Source: Choricystis sp. odSpoLacu1
Taxonomy: Eukaryota; Chlorophyta; Trebouxiophyceae
Length of the DNA: 64,000 bases
Direction: 5' to 3'
NCBI GenBank assembly: GCA_958009055.1
Contig: OY253651.1
Coordinates: forward strand, 496,001 to 560,000
The notes beneath the pieces were generated by a model, which did not search any database, was not told the origin of the DNA, and saw only the letters and a program-made list of their open reading frames with translations. Positions 41,925-51,304 of this stretch are shown in pieces. Made by a program: the position numbers and the translations under genes. Every line of letters begins with the position of its first letter. Position 1 is the first letter of the stretch.

Positions 41925-43529
41925 ATGCGCGTCCCCGTGCCCGCCCTGGCCGCCTGCCTGGGCCTGCCCTCCACCTCCCCCTCCGACGCGGCCGGCTGGC
42001 TGGCGGGTGCAGCCGTCGCCCTGCACCCGGGAGGGGGGCTGCTGGCGGCCGCCCACGGCCCGCGCGTCGCGCTCGTGCCGCTCTCCCCGACCGCGGGTGC
42101 TGGAGGCCACGGCGTGCCGGTGATAGGCGCTGTCGTGCCAGACGGTGATGCCGTCACCGCACTGGCGTTTGTCGCGTTTGCAGCGCCGCGTGGTCGAGGC
42201 AACGACGGCGCGTCCACCCTCCCACCCCCGCTGCCGCGCGCGCGCGACGGCCTGCTCCTCGTCGGCACCGTGCGCGGCGTCGTCCAGGTGCACGGCTGCG
42301 CGGGCGGCGCCCCCCTGCTGGCGCAGAGAGTGCACGCGTCCGCGGTGACAGCGTTGCACGTGCGCGCAGCGGGGGCGGGGACTGATCCGTCCTCCCCGCA
42401 CGATGATGTGTCTGTTGCCTCGGCCGATGCAGTCGCCCGCTTATCAGGCGCCGAACTGGCTGCATTAGCTGCCCTGGCGGCGGGCGGGAGGGCCGCGTGG
42501 GCCGCCCGCGCGGCGGCGACTGCGCCGCTGCCCCCCGCTCGCGGCGCCACGCTGGGACGTGACTCCACGCGGCCGCGCCGACGCCCTGGTCGCCGGCCCC
42601 CGCCCCCCCCTCCCTGCGCTCCGTCCTAGATGGAGACACCGCGGCCCGCGTCCTGGTGGTGACCGCGGGCGGCGCCCCAGCGGTCGCGACCCACGACGGC
42701 GCGGAGGCCGCGCCGCGCGGCACGTTGGCGTTAGTAGCCGACCTTGCCGCCGCCGCCGCGGGCCGCGTCCTGGACGCCGCCCGCACCGCAGTCGTGGGGC
42801 GGGAGGGAGGGTTGCGCGCCGCCGTGCGCAGCGTGGTGGCGGGGGTGCGGGGGGGGGTCGACCGCCGGCGACGCGACGCCGCCGTCGCCGTCGCCGTCGC
42901 GCCCCGGGTCGGCGCTGTCGCCCGCCAGGCCACCACCCGCAGGAGCAGCAGAGGAAGCGCCGCCTCCTGGCGACTCCGCCCCCGTGTGGCGGGCGGCGCT
43001 GGCGGATGGACCGCGCCGCGCGACGACGCTCGCGCTGGCGCCGTCACGCGGCCTCGCAGCCGCAGCCGACGCCCTCGGCCGCGTCGCCCTGCTCGACGTC
43101 GGCGCGGGCACCGTCATCGGCCTGTGGAAAGGGTACCGCGGCGCCCAGATGGCCTGGCTGCCGCGCGGGGTGGCCCCGCCGTCGTCGCGCGCGCCGCCGC
43201 GCACGCCGCCGCGGCGCGCCGCGTCGGCTGCGCGCAAGCGCAAGTCGCCCGACCCTGGCAGAAGTGACGGCCCACCTCCATCTTCATGCAATAAGTGCCC
43301 CTTGCTCGCCTTGTACGCGCCGCGGCGGGGGGCGGTGGAGGTGTGGATTCCCTCGCCGCCGCCGGGGCGGCGCGTCGCTGCGCTGCCTGCTGGTGGGCGG
43401 GGCCGCCTGTTGGCGCCAGCCCCGGTGCTTGGGGCGGGAGGCGCGGGCGCAGCCCGAGACGCGTGGTGGCTGGACTGCGAGACGGGGGAGGCGTGGAGCG
43501 TGGCGGCGAGGGTCGCGGAACGGGGTTAA
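41925..43529 (+). CDS. RAB3GAP regulatory-subunit N-terminal domain protein (frame interrupted)
   Basis: Beta-propeller-like RAB3GAP2_N protein; in the RAB3GAP complex this subunit helps activate RAB18/RAB3 GTPases. The start is MRVPVPALAACLGLP; RDGLLLVGTVRGVVQVHG, APRWDVTPRGRADALVAG, SLRSVLDGDTAARVLVVTAG, ADALGRVALLDVGAGTVIGL and WKGYRGAQMAWLP are family landmarks, followed by LALYAPRRGAVEVW. These lie in three successive frames: shifts occur at about 42531-42536 (C6), 42603-42610 (C8) and 42849-42857 (G9), each as if one base were extra; removing three bases leaves about 533 residues. The protein ends at 43529, so the large C-terminal half of animal RAB3GAP2 is absent, either a genuine short form or misassembly. 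Compare the catalytic subunit elsewhere in the genome. Confidence 0.78.
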
Positions 43530-43732
43530 AACGAGAGCGGAGTTCTGTTAGAGCGAAACGAGCGAACAAAACCAGTGCGAAACGAGCGAACAAAACGAGT
43601 GAAGACGAAACGCAACTCACTCCCACTTGCGCGTTTGCCACTCTGCGCGCACGCCTCTCTCCGTCCCCTCAACTTCTGTCACACACACCACACCTTTACC
43701 ACTCTCTCGCCTCCAACCACCGTTACTTCCCC

Positions 43733-46432
43733 ATGCGGCGGTCGGCCGCCCCCAGCGTGGCGCGCGCGTCGGGCCCCATGCCGCCGTCGCTGGCGTCCCT
43801 GGCGGCCGCCTCGAACGCCTCGACCCGCCCACACGACGCCGAGAACGTGCCGCCAGAGGCTGTGGCTGGCGCGGGCGGCGCCACCGAGGCCGCCCCCGCG
43901 CCTCCCGCCGCGCCTGTCGCCGCGCCCAAGCGCTCGTTTGTGGCGCCAGCGGCGGCGCCCTCCAAACGCCGCGCGTTTGACGCGCCAGGCGTGGTGGGTG
44001 GGGGTGTGGGTGGTGGCGTGTCGGTGGTCAAAGCGCTGGGCGCCCGCGCGCCGCCGACGGTCGCGCCTCCGCAGCCGTCCACCTCCGCCCCCACCACCTC
44101 CACCTCCTACTACGCCGTCCTGTACGCCAAACGGTCCAACAAAAAACGCATCAGCAAATCGTTCATGGACGGCTTTCTGGAGGTCAAGGGCGACTCTGGG
44201 GTGACGCTGTTCGACGCTGAAAACAAGCAGATCGCGCGCTCCCGCCTCAAGGGCATGGCCGACGCGCCGGAAGGGGCCACCGGGGAGCTGGGCGGGTGGG
44301 AGTTTGAGGTGGGGGAGCGCGTGAGCCCGGGCGCGTGGAATAGTGGGTCTGTTTTTATGGCGGCGGTGGGCAGCGCGCCGGTCGCCGCCGCCGTGCGAGG
44401 TGGTGGCGGCGTGCCACCACCGCGTCTCGGCTTCAAAGCCGTCGGCCTCGGGGGTGCCGCCGCCCCCCCACCTCCTCCTCCCCGACCCCTGCACGATCCC
44501 TCGGCTCCGGGCGCCATCGTCATCAACGCCGACGCTGTCGCGTCCGGGCGCGACGCGGTCGCGGTCGTGCTCGACCCCTTCCTCACGCGCCGCCTGCGCC
44601 CGCACCAGGTGGATGCCGTCCGCTTCATGTGGGACCGGGTTACGTCGCTCCCCTCTGTCGGCCGGGCGGGCGGCGTGCTGGCCGATCAAATGGGGCTCGG
44701 CAAAACGCTGTCAACGATCGCGTTGATCTTCTGCGCCCTCAAGCAGGGCCCGTCCGGCCGCCCCATCGCCCGCCGCGCGGTCGTCGCCTGCCCCGCGTCC
44801 CTGGTGGGCAACTGGGCGTCCGAGATCAAAAAGTGGTGCGGCGATGAACGGCTGAAGTGTGTCGCGATCCAGCCAGGCGGCGACGTTGACGCGGGCGTCG
44901 CCAAGTGGAAGGTCACCGCCCAGTTCCCCATTCTGATCGCGTCCTATGAAGCCGTACGCAAGCTGGCCCCGTCCCTGGAGGGGTGCGTCGACATCCTGGT
45001 GTGCGATGAAGCCCACCGGTTGAAGTCGGCGGCCGGCAGCGCGACGCAGACCGCGCTCGGGTCGCTGCGCGCGCCGCGCGTGCTGCTGTTGACTGGCACT
45101 CCCCTGCAAAACAATTTGGGGGAGCTGTGGGCCACCCTGGACTTTGTGGCTCCCGGCGTGCTGGGGCCGCTGGCCACGTTTCAACGCGTGTTTGCGGCGC
45201 CGATCGCGGCGTCGCGCGACGCGGCCGCGACGCCCGACGAGCGCGCGCTGGGCGCCACCCGGGCGGCTGAACTGGCCGCCCGCATCTCGTCCATCGTGCT
45301 GCGCCGCACGTCGGCCGTGCTGGCGGCGCCCCTGCCCCCGCTGCACGTGGTGGACGTGTTTTGCGGGCTGCCGCCACAGCAGGAGGCCGCCTACAAGGCC
45401 GCCCTGGCAGCCAGCGATGTCGCCCGCCTGCTGGGCGGTGCCTCCACTTCCGCCACGTCGGGCGTGCTGCCCCTCATCAGCCGCCTGCGCGCACTGTGCG
45501 TGGCGCCGTGCCTGGCAGAGCGCACGGCCGGCGACGATGGCGGCCCCGCGTCCCGCCCCCCCCTCCCCCCTGCCGCCGACCTTATCGCGTCCTCGGGCAA
45601 GCTGACCGTGTTGCACGCGCTGCTGGTGTCGATTGCGGCGGGTGGGGAGCGGGTTATTGTCACGTCGACGTCGACCGCTGTACTGGACGCGGTCGCCACC
45701 ATCGCGACCACGTCCCGCCTCACCACCACCCGCATCGATGGCAAGACGCCTGCCGCCACCCGCCAAGACGTGGTGGACGCGTTCAACAGGCCCGGCGGGG
45801 CGGCGATCATGCTGCTGTCCGCGCGCGCGGGCGGCGCGGGGTTAAACCTGGTCGGCGCCGCCCGCCTCATCATGTGCGACCTGGACTGGAACCCCGCCGT
45901 CAATGCGCAGACCGCGGCCCGCGTGTGGCGGGACGGCCAGCGCGCGCCCCGGTGCGTCGTGTACCGGCTGCACGCGACGGGGACGCTCGACGAAAAGCTG
46001 TTCCAACGCGTCCTGTTCAAGCAGGGGCTGGCTGCTGCTCTGCAGCGTGGTGGTGGTGGTGGCGGCGGTGACACCAGCCGCCGTGGCGGGCGCGACGCCG
46101 CGGGCGCGTTCACGCGCGACGAGCTGCGGTCGCTGTTCTCGCTCGCCACGACCACCGCGTGCGGCACGCGCGACCTGGTGCTGAAAGGAGGGAAAGACGG
46201 TGTCGACGACAGTGATGGCACGTGGGCCGCCAGCGCGGCGCCCGGGTGGGACGGCCCCCTGGACGCGGCCGCCGCGAGCGGCAGGGTGACGTGGGCGCGC
46301 GTCGCTAACGGCAGAGCCGAGGTGGTGGTGGAGGACGCTGACGAGGCTACCGGGTATGACCCTGCCGCTGCTGCTGGGGTGGAGGATGACGGGTCGCCCG
46401 CCGACGATGAAACGGCGCTAGAAGTGGAGTGA
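43733..46432 (+). CDS. RAD54B: SNF2-family DNA translocase, RAD54B-like
   Basis: Intron-less, 899 residues. SWI2/SNF2 ATPase that remodels RAD51 filaments in homologous recombination. N-terminal Ala/Pro-rich tail, then YYAVLYAKRSNKKRISKSFM with DGFLEV, a segment typical of RAD54B N-termini. Helicase motifs are complete: I DQMGLGKTLSTIAL (Gln where Glu/Asp is usual), Ia VVACPASLVGNW, II DEAHRLKS, III LTGTPLQNNLGELWA, IV VIVTSTSTAVLD, V SARAGGAGLNLVGA, VI QTAARVWRDGQ. WNPAVNAQ and GTLDEKLFQRVLFKQGL are RAD54-type. The tail is acidic. The motifs favour RAD54B over RAD54, CSB or ISWI; paralogues elsewhere would settle this. It follows the RAB3GAP2-N gene by 203 bp. Confidence 0.88.
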   Translation: MRRSAAPSVARASGPMPPSLASLAAASNASTRPHDAENVPPEAVAGAGGATEAAPAPPAAPVAAPKRSFVAPAAAPSKRRAFDAPGVVGGGVGGGVSVVKALGARAPPTVAPPQPSTSAPTTSTSYYAVLYAKRSNKKRISKSFMDGFLEVKGDSGVTLFDAENKQIARSRLKGMADAPEGATGELGGWEFEVGERVSPGAWNSGSVFMAAVGSAPVAAAVRGGGGVPPPRLGFKAVGLGGAAAPPPPPPRPLHDPSAPGAIVINADAVASGRDAVAVVLDPFLTRRLRPHQVDAVRFMWDRVTSLPSVGRAGGVLADQMGLGKTLSTIALIFCALKQGPSGRPIARRAVVACPASLVGNWASEIKKWCGDERLKCVAIQPGGDVDAGVAKWKVTAQFPILIASYEAVRKLAPSLEGCVDILVCDEAHRLKSAAGSATQTALGSLRAPRVLLLTGTPLQNNLGELWATLDFVAPGVLGPLATFQRVFAAPIAASRDAAATPDERALGATRAAELAARISSIVLRRTSAVLAAPLPPLHVVDVFCGLPPQQEAAYKAALAASDVARLLGGASTSATSGVLPLISRLRALCVAPCLAERTAGDDGGPASRPPLPPAADLIASSGKLTVLHALLVSIAAGGERVIVTSTSTAVLDAVATIATTSRLTTTRIDGKTPAATRQDVVDAFNRPGGAAIMLLSARAGGAGLNLVGAARLIMCDLDWNPAVNAQTAARVWRDGQRAPRCVVYRLHATGTLDEKLFQRVLFKQGLAAALQRGGGGGGGDTSRRGGRDAAGAFTRDELRSLFSLATTTACGTRDLVLKGGKDGVDDSDGTWAASAAPGWDGPLDAAAASGRVTWARVANGRAEVVVEDADEATGYDPAAAAGVEDDGSPADDETALEVE

Positions 46433-46548
46433 GAGTGTGTTTTGGGAGGGTGGTTTTCTTCGTTTCACCAGTCTGTGCTTTCCTTGTTTCTCTCGCACGG
46501 GCCCCCGCGCCGCCTCTTGTGTAGCCCCTGTCTACGCTTCCCCCCGAC

Positions 46549-47341
46549 ATGCAGGCTCGCCACGCTGTCGCCAGGTGGGGACGGCAGAGGCTGGAGTGTG
46601 TGTGCAGCGCGGGTGTGGGAATGCACGCCCGACGCCGGCGTCTCGCCACGTCGTGCTCGTTTGCCTGACGGTTGGCCAAACCCCTGTGGCGCACTCGCGC
46701 CCTGCGCCACGCTGCAAGCTGCCGCATTGGTCGTCAATGACGTCACACTGGGGGGAGGGGGGCGAGAGGCGCGGGGGCGTGGGCACACGCACGCGACATT
46801 CCGCAAACCAACTCCAATCCCTCCACCAATATCCTCCCACAGCCGCCGCCCGCTGGCCACGCCCCCCTCCCACCGTCGTCCACGCCGCACGCAGGCCTCA
46901 CCCCCACGCGCCGCGGTCGAGTCGCCCCCTCCTCCTCCGCCGCCCAACGACGCGGCCGACGCGGCCACCCGCAAGTTCGGTCTGGAAGCCGGCCTGTTCT
47001 CGGTGTGGAAATCGGACGCGGATGGTCCAACCAAGAAGGCGTCTGCGAAGGCTCTGTTGAAAACGTATGGGTCGGCGTACCTGGTGACGTCGATCTCGTT
47101 CGCGATTGTCTCGTTCGGCGCGTGCTACGCGGCCGTCGCTGCCGGCGTCGACGTCTCCTCCCTCCTGGCCCGCGTCGGCCTGACCGTCAACGCCACCTCT
47201 GAGAAAGTTGGCACGTTTGCCATTGCGTACGCGGCGCACAAGGCGCTGTCCCCTGTGCGGTTTCCGCCGACCGTCGCGCTGACGCCCGTCGTGGCCAGGT
47301 GGCTGGGCAAGGCGCCGGTGGAGGGAGAGAAAGAGGATTGA
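46549..47341 (+). CDS. FAM210/DUF1279 organellar membrane protein
   Basis: Exon 1 (46549-46574) encodes MQARHAVA plus part of a Ser codon; a 268-nt intron (GTGGGG donor, CCACAG acceptor at 46841-46842) joins it in phase to exon 2 (46843-47341), giving 174 residues. The start MQARHAVASRRPLATPPSHR is Arg-rich and acid-free, so a transit peptide is likely. The DUF1279 domain is clear: KKASAKALLKTYGSAYLVTS, SFAIVSFGACYAAVAAGVDV, FAIAYAAHKALSPVRFPPTV and ALTPVVARWLG. The domain occurs in animal mitochondrial FAM210A/B and in plant plastid proteins. The first exon is short and its donor weak, so the start is less certain than the domain. Confidence 0.85.
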
Positions 47342-47528
47342 TTAGAGTTGGTGTGTGTGTATGCTGTACGTGTGGTGCCTTGTGTGTGTTTTTGGAGAGA
47401 GAGAGGCAGACTGATTTTTTTTTCGTTGAAACCCAAACCAAAAAGAGGCTCGATCGTTGTTGATTTCGGGGGGGGGTCCGCCTCGGCTCTCGGTGGCTCA
47501 CACACACACTCACGACTTGTTTTACTGT

Positions 47529-49691
47529 TCACTTGGTCTTGTCCTCGCCCCCCCCCTCCTTGGCCACCAACCCTGCCAACACGTCTTTCAGTCCACCCAC
47601 CACGCCCCCCCACGTGGGCGCGTAGAACAGCTTGATCAGGCCCGTCACAAACGTGAACCCGCCCGCCCCAATGGGGTAGCGCAGCACGGGCGGGATGGAG
47701 GTGCGGATGAGGGCGGGCAGGGCGTCTTCACAGACTGCCTTGGGGACGCACAGCGCGCGCAGGCCTTCCACGCCCGCGAACCGACCGTACCCGCTCTCCT
47801 TCACGCCGCCAAAGGGCAGGGACTGGCACATATAGGTGGTGGCAAAATCGTTGATGGAGGTGGCGCCGGCGGCGAGGCGGGCGCCGATGGCGCGCGCTGC
47901 AGCGCGCGGGGGAGCGCGCAAAGACGGCCGACCCGAGGCCAAACGCGCAGTCGTTGGCCAGGGCCACGGCCGCGTCGTCGTCGGACGCGACCGCGATGGC
48001 CAGCACGGGGCCAAACACTTCCTCGCGCCACAGGTCCATGGACGGGGTGACGCCGAACAGGACGGCGGGGGCGATGAACTGGTTTGCGTCGGGGGAGCCG
48101 TCGGGGCGGGTGCCGCCTGCCAGCAGCTCTGCCCCTCTTGCCACCGCGTCCGCAATCAACGCCTCCACCTTGGCCGCCGCCCCCGGCATGCACATGGCGC
48201 CCGCGTCCAAGGCGGTGGGGCCCAGAGGGTTGCCCTGGCGCAGGTTGCGGGTGACGGTGGCTGCCCGGTCTGCAAACTCGCGCGCGATTTTTTCATGCAC
48301 AATAAACCGCTCCGCCCCCGCACAGTTCTGGCCGCACGATTGAAACGCGCCCCGCAGCCCTGTCGCGACGGCGGCATCCAGGTCGGCGTCCTCGGTGACG
48401 ATGAAGGCGTCTTTGCCACCCAGCTCGAGGGTGACCGGAGTCAGTGTGTCGGCCGCGCCACGCGCGACAGCACGCCCCACCTCGGTCGACCCCACAAAAA
48501 TGCAGTGGTCCACGCCGCCCGACACCAGGGCGGCGCCCGCGTCGCCGTACCCGGTGACGATGTGGACGAGGTCGGGGGGGGCGGCGACGGAGGCGAGGGC
48601 GGCGGCGATCAGTTTGGCCATGAAGCCTGCCGACCAGGCCGCGTGCTCAGAGACTTTGATGACGATGCCGTTGCCCGCAAACAGGGCCGCCGTCACTGGG
48701 TTCAGCACGTTGTGGATGGGGTAGTTCCAGGGCACGATGGCGCCGACGACGCCGACGGGGTGGAACTCGACGCGCGCGGATTTGTAAAACATCATTCGCC
48801 CCGCAGACCGAGACTCAGGCTTCAACACTGGCTCCCCTTCCTTGATCAGCCACCACAGCTTCTCGCACGTCGTCATGACCTCGCCAAAGGCGGCGTCCAC
48901 GCGCGGCTTGCCCGAGTCGCGGGCGGCGACACTGGGGGAGAGTGGAGAGATGAGTGGTCGTTTTTTTCTCTGTCCCAACACACACACACACTTCCACACA
49001 CCCCTCTTAATCACCGGCACAGTGTCTCCTGGTTGTTGACAACATACTGCAGCAGCACGCGCATCAACCGCCGCCGCTGCGCAAACGAGGTTTTGGACCA
49101 CTCCGCCTGCGCCGCCCGGCACTTGACGATGGCCGCCCTCACATCGCTGGGCGACATGGCGGGCATGATGCCCAGGGTCTGCATGGTGGCGGGATCGTAG
49201 CAGGGGATGGTAGTGGTGGAGGGGCGGGAGGCAGGGGTGTAGCGCGGCGCGTCAATGATGTCTTTTGATTCGGCTGAATGAATGAAAAAAGGAGGGAAAG
49301 GGGGGGGCGTTTTGTCAGGGTGTTTTGAGTGGGGCGCAAACACTGGGGTGTGGGGCGGGCACGGCAGGAGGTGGAGGCAGCGCCCGGCCGCGCGTTCAGC
49401 CGCGCGGCGTCGTCCAATGATCTGGTTGCTTTCGCCTCTCTCCCCGTGCGCGCGCTCCCCCTCTTCCCCGCATCGAGGCCCACACTCCAGTCTCACAACT
49501 CCCTCTGCCTTCACCACACACACACACACACCTTCCTCCAGCGGGAACGTCAGCGTCGGCACAGGGGTCCACGCTTCAACCGTGCGCAACGCCGCGCGCG
49601 CCAGGGCGCGTGCCAGGGCCACCGCCAGCCACAGAGCAGCTACGGCAGCCAGCGCCAGGACGGCGGGGTGGCAGGATTGGAGAGGAGGCAT
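47529..49691 (-). CDS. Aldehyde dehydrogenase, ALDH22A1-like, membrane-anchored
   Basis: NAD(P)-dependent oxidation of aldehydes to acids. Exons 49691-49532, 49273-49015 and 48931-47529 total 606 residues after removing one base. An N-terminal hydrophobic helix (AVLALAAVAALWLAVALARA) should anchor the enzyme, as in plant ALDH22A1. Catalytic parts: IVPWNYPIHN, IVIKVSEHAAWS (active-site Lys), VTLELGGKDAFIV (Glu general base), QSCGQNCAGAERF (nucleophilic Cys) and EEVFGPVLAI. Near 47908-47912 (G5) the frame changes as if one base were extra; SINDFATTYMCQSLPFGGVK and ESGYGRFAGVEGLRALC continue beyond it. A C-terminal hydrophobic segment, GGFTFVTGLIKLFYAPTWGG, is also typical of ALDH22. Confidence 0.92.
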
Positions 49692-49823
49692 GGTCGATGA
49701 AAAAGAGAGAGAGGAAACTGTGTTTTTTTCCGGTGCGACCGGCAACCCCTCTCTCGCCGTTTTTTTTGTTTGATCCAAACCTCCGCTGTCTTCTACATCT
49801 ACAATCCACACTCTCTTCCTCAC

Positions 49824-50290
49824 CTACAGCCCCTTCAACAACGCCTCCCAGTCGGGGTCGGCCGGCCGCCCCGCCCGTATCCACCGCGCTTTCAACTCTT
49901 CCCGCGCTTCCGGCCCCGTGTGCGGCGCCAGGCACGCCGACAGGGCGGCCAATTCAGCCCGGCACGCCCACGTGGCGGACACGGTGCGCCCGGCGCCACA
50001 TTCGGCAAAGGCGGCGGCCTGGGACGCGCACAGGTCCATCGCGTGCTTCTTGAGGCGGAAGAGCAGGCCTGTGAGGTACGGTGGTGGGGAAAAGGGGTAG
50101 GGGTTTTGTTCTGTTGGTGTGCAGCGTGTGTGTCACAAGCGTACAAGCCGTCACAGCAGCAGAAGGCGGCTGGGCCGGAGGGCAGAGGGGGTTTGTGTTG
50201 TGCCGACCGGCGGGGAGGCACTCCCCCCCAATCCGCCCCCCTCCCACACGCGCCTTCCTCCACCAGGGCGGGCACGTCGTCGCCTGACAT
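49824..50290 (-). CDS. CMC1: CMC1-like twin Cx9C mitochondrial protein
   Basis: Intermembrane-space copper/COX assembly factor of the CMC family, 93 residues. Exon 2 (50068-49824) encodes LLFRLKKHAMDLC followed by two perfect Cx9C motifs, CASQAAAFAEC and CRAELAALSAC, the pattern oxidised by MIA40. Exon 1 (50290-50254) encodes MSGDDVPALVEE. The join in frame requires a GC-AG intron (G|GCGCGTG... ...CACAG|GC); the nearest GT donor, five bases downstream, would break the frame. It is divergent from PAM18 with a 163-bp shared promoter. A COX assembly role is inferred from the family; CMC2 and related twin Cx9C proteins are alternatives. Confidence 0.75.
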
Positions 50291-50453
50291 GCGGCGTGCT
50301 TGGTTGTGTGTGGGTGTGTGGGAGCTGGAAGCGGGGGAATGCACCCCCCAAAGAGAGATGACGTGTGGGAGCGCGTCGTTTTTCGCTCACTCTTTTTTCT
50401 CCGTTTTCGTGTTTCCACATTCGCGCGCGCGGCCAGGCGCTCCGCCCGTCTCC
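50291..50453. promoter_or_regulatory. 163-bp divergent promoter, CMC1-like / PAM18
   Basis: Two mitochondrial biogenesis genes face away from each other across 163 bp, which include TTTTTTCTCCGTTTTCGTGTTTCC on the plus strand close to the PAM18 ATG. Confidence 0.45.
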
Positions 50454-50958
50454 ATGGTAAGCGCCAGGAGAGAGCTGTGGTACCGCGCGTGGAGGCAGAG
50501 GCGCGCAGCGGGGGGAGAGCCGCGCGCCCCGCTGCGCGTGGCCAGCACGGCGGAATTGGCTCGCCCCAGCGACCGCGTCCCACACACAACCACGCCCCCT
50601 GACACCTCCACACACACCCACTCCACAGACAACCCCGCTCGCCGTCGGCGCCGCCGTCGGCGCCGCCGCGTACGCAGCAAAATTCGCAATCGAAACCTTT
50701 GCCCGCCTGCGCGCCGCCCCCCACATGCGGGCCTACTACAAGGGCGGCTTCCTGCCCGACATGACGCGGCGGGAGGCGGCCCAGATACTGGGGCTGAGGG
50801 AGTCAGCGCCCGTGGAGAGGGTGAGGGCGGCGCACAGGAAGCTGATGATCGCCAACCACCCGGATGCAGGGGGGTCGCCCTACCTGGCCGCCAAGGTGAA
50901 TGAAGCCAAGGACATGATGGCGGGCAAGGGCAAGGCGAGGGCGGGGAGCGCGTTTTGA
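50454..50958 (+). CDS. PAM18: PAM18/TIM14 (DNAJC19), mitochondrial import motor J-protein
   Basis: J-protein that stimulates mtHsp70 at the TIM23 channel. The coding part of exon 1 appears to be the ATG alone (50454-50456), directly followed by the donor GTAAGC; exon 2 (50629-50958) starts with [20 protein letters not shown], giving the family-typical N-terminus with one transmembrane helix. The J-domain reads [14 protein letters not shown], then [20 protein letters not shown] (HPD motif) and [12 protein letters not shown], the DNAJC19 consensus. Total length 110 residues, as expected. The preferred model is supported by phase 0 and by exact agreement with family N-termini; no in-frame ATG before the transmembrane helix exists in exon 2. 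Confidence 0.9.
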
Positions 50959-51304
50959 TGGAGTGGGTGGTGGGAGGGTGGTGGGTGGTTCTGCTTTGTT
51001 TTATGAACTGTTGTTGGGGTGGGAGAGAAGGCCGGCGACTCTGCGAAAATGTTATGAAAGAATGCCCAGGTTGAGCTCAAGCGTTTGGCGTGGTGGGGGT
51101 GGGGGTGGGGGGAGTGGGAATCAGGTGAACGTTCTCGGGGGTGGTGCCCAGAAGCCGAAGAACAGGTGGCAGGATCTCCTGTTTTTCGCTCGTTGAAAGC
51201 AAAAACAAAAAGGCAGGCATTTGCTCACCCACATCACTTTCCGTCGTTTTCGTTTGCCTCTATCCGCACACAACGCCAATCCACACACTCCCACACACTT
51301 CACC
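50959..51304. other. Spacer, no gene recognised
   Basis: 346 bp between two co-directional genes. It contains GT-rich DNA (50965-51110) and a C/A-rich leader with CCACACACTCCC before the next ATG. No RNA gene was recognised. Confidence 0.5.
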
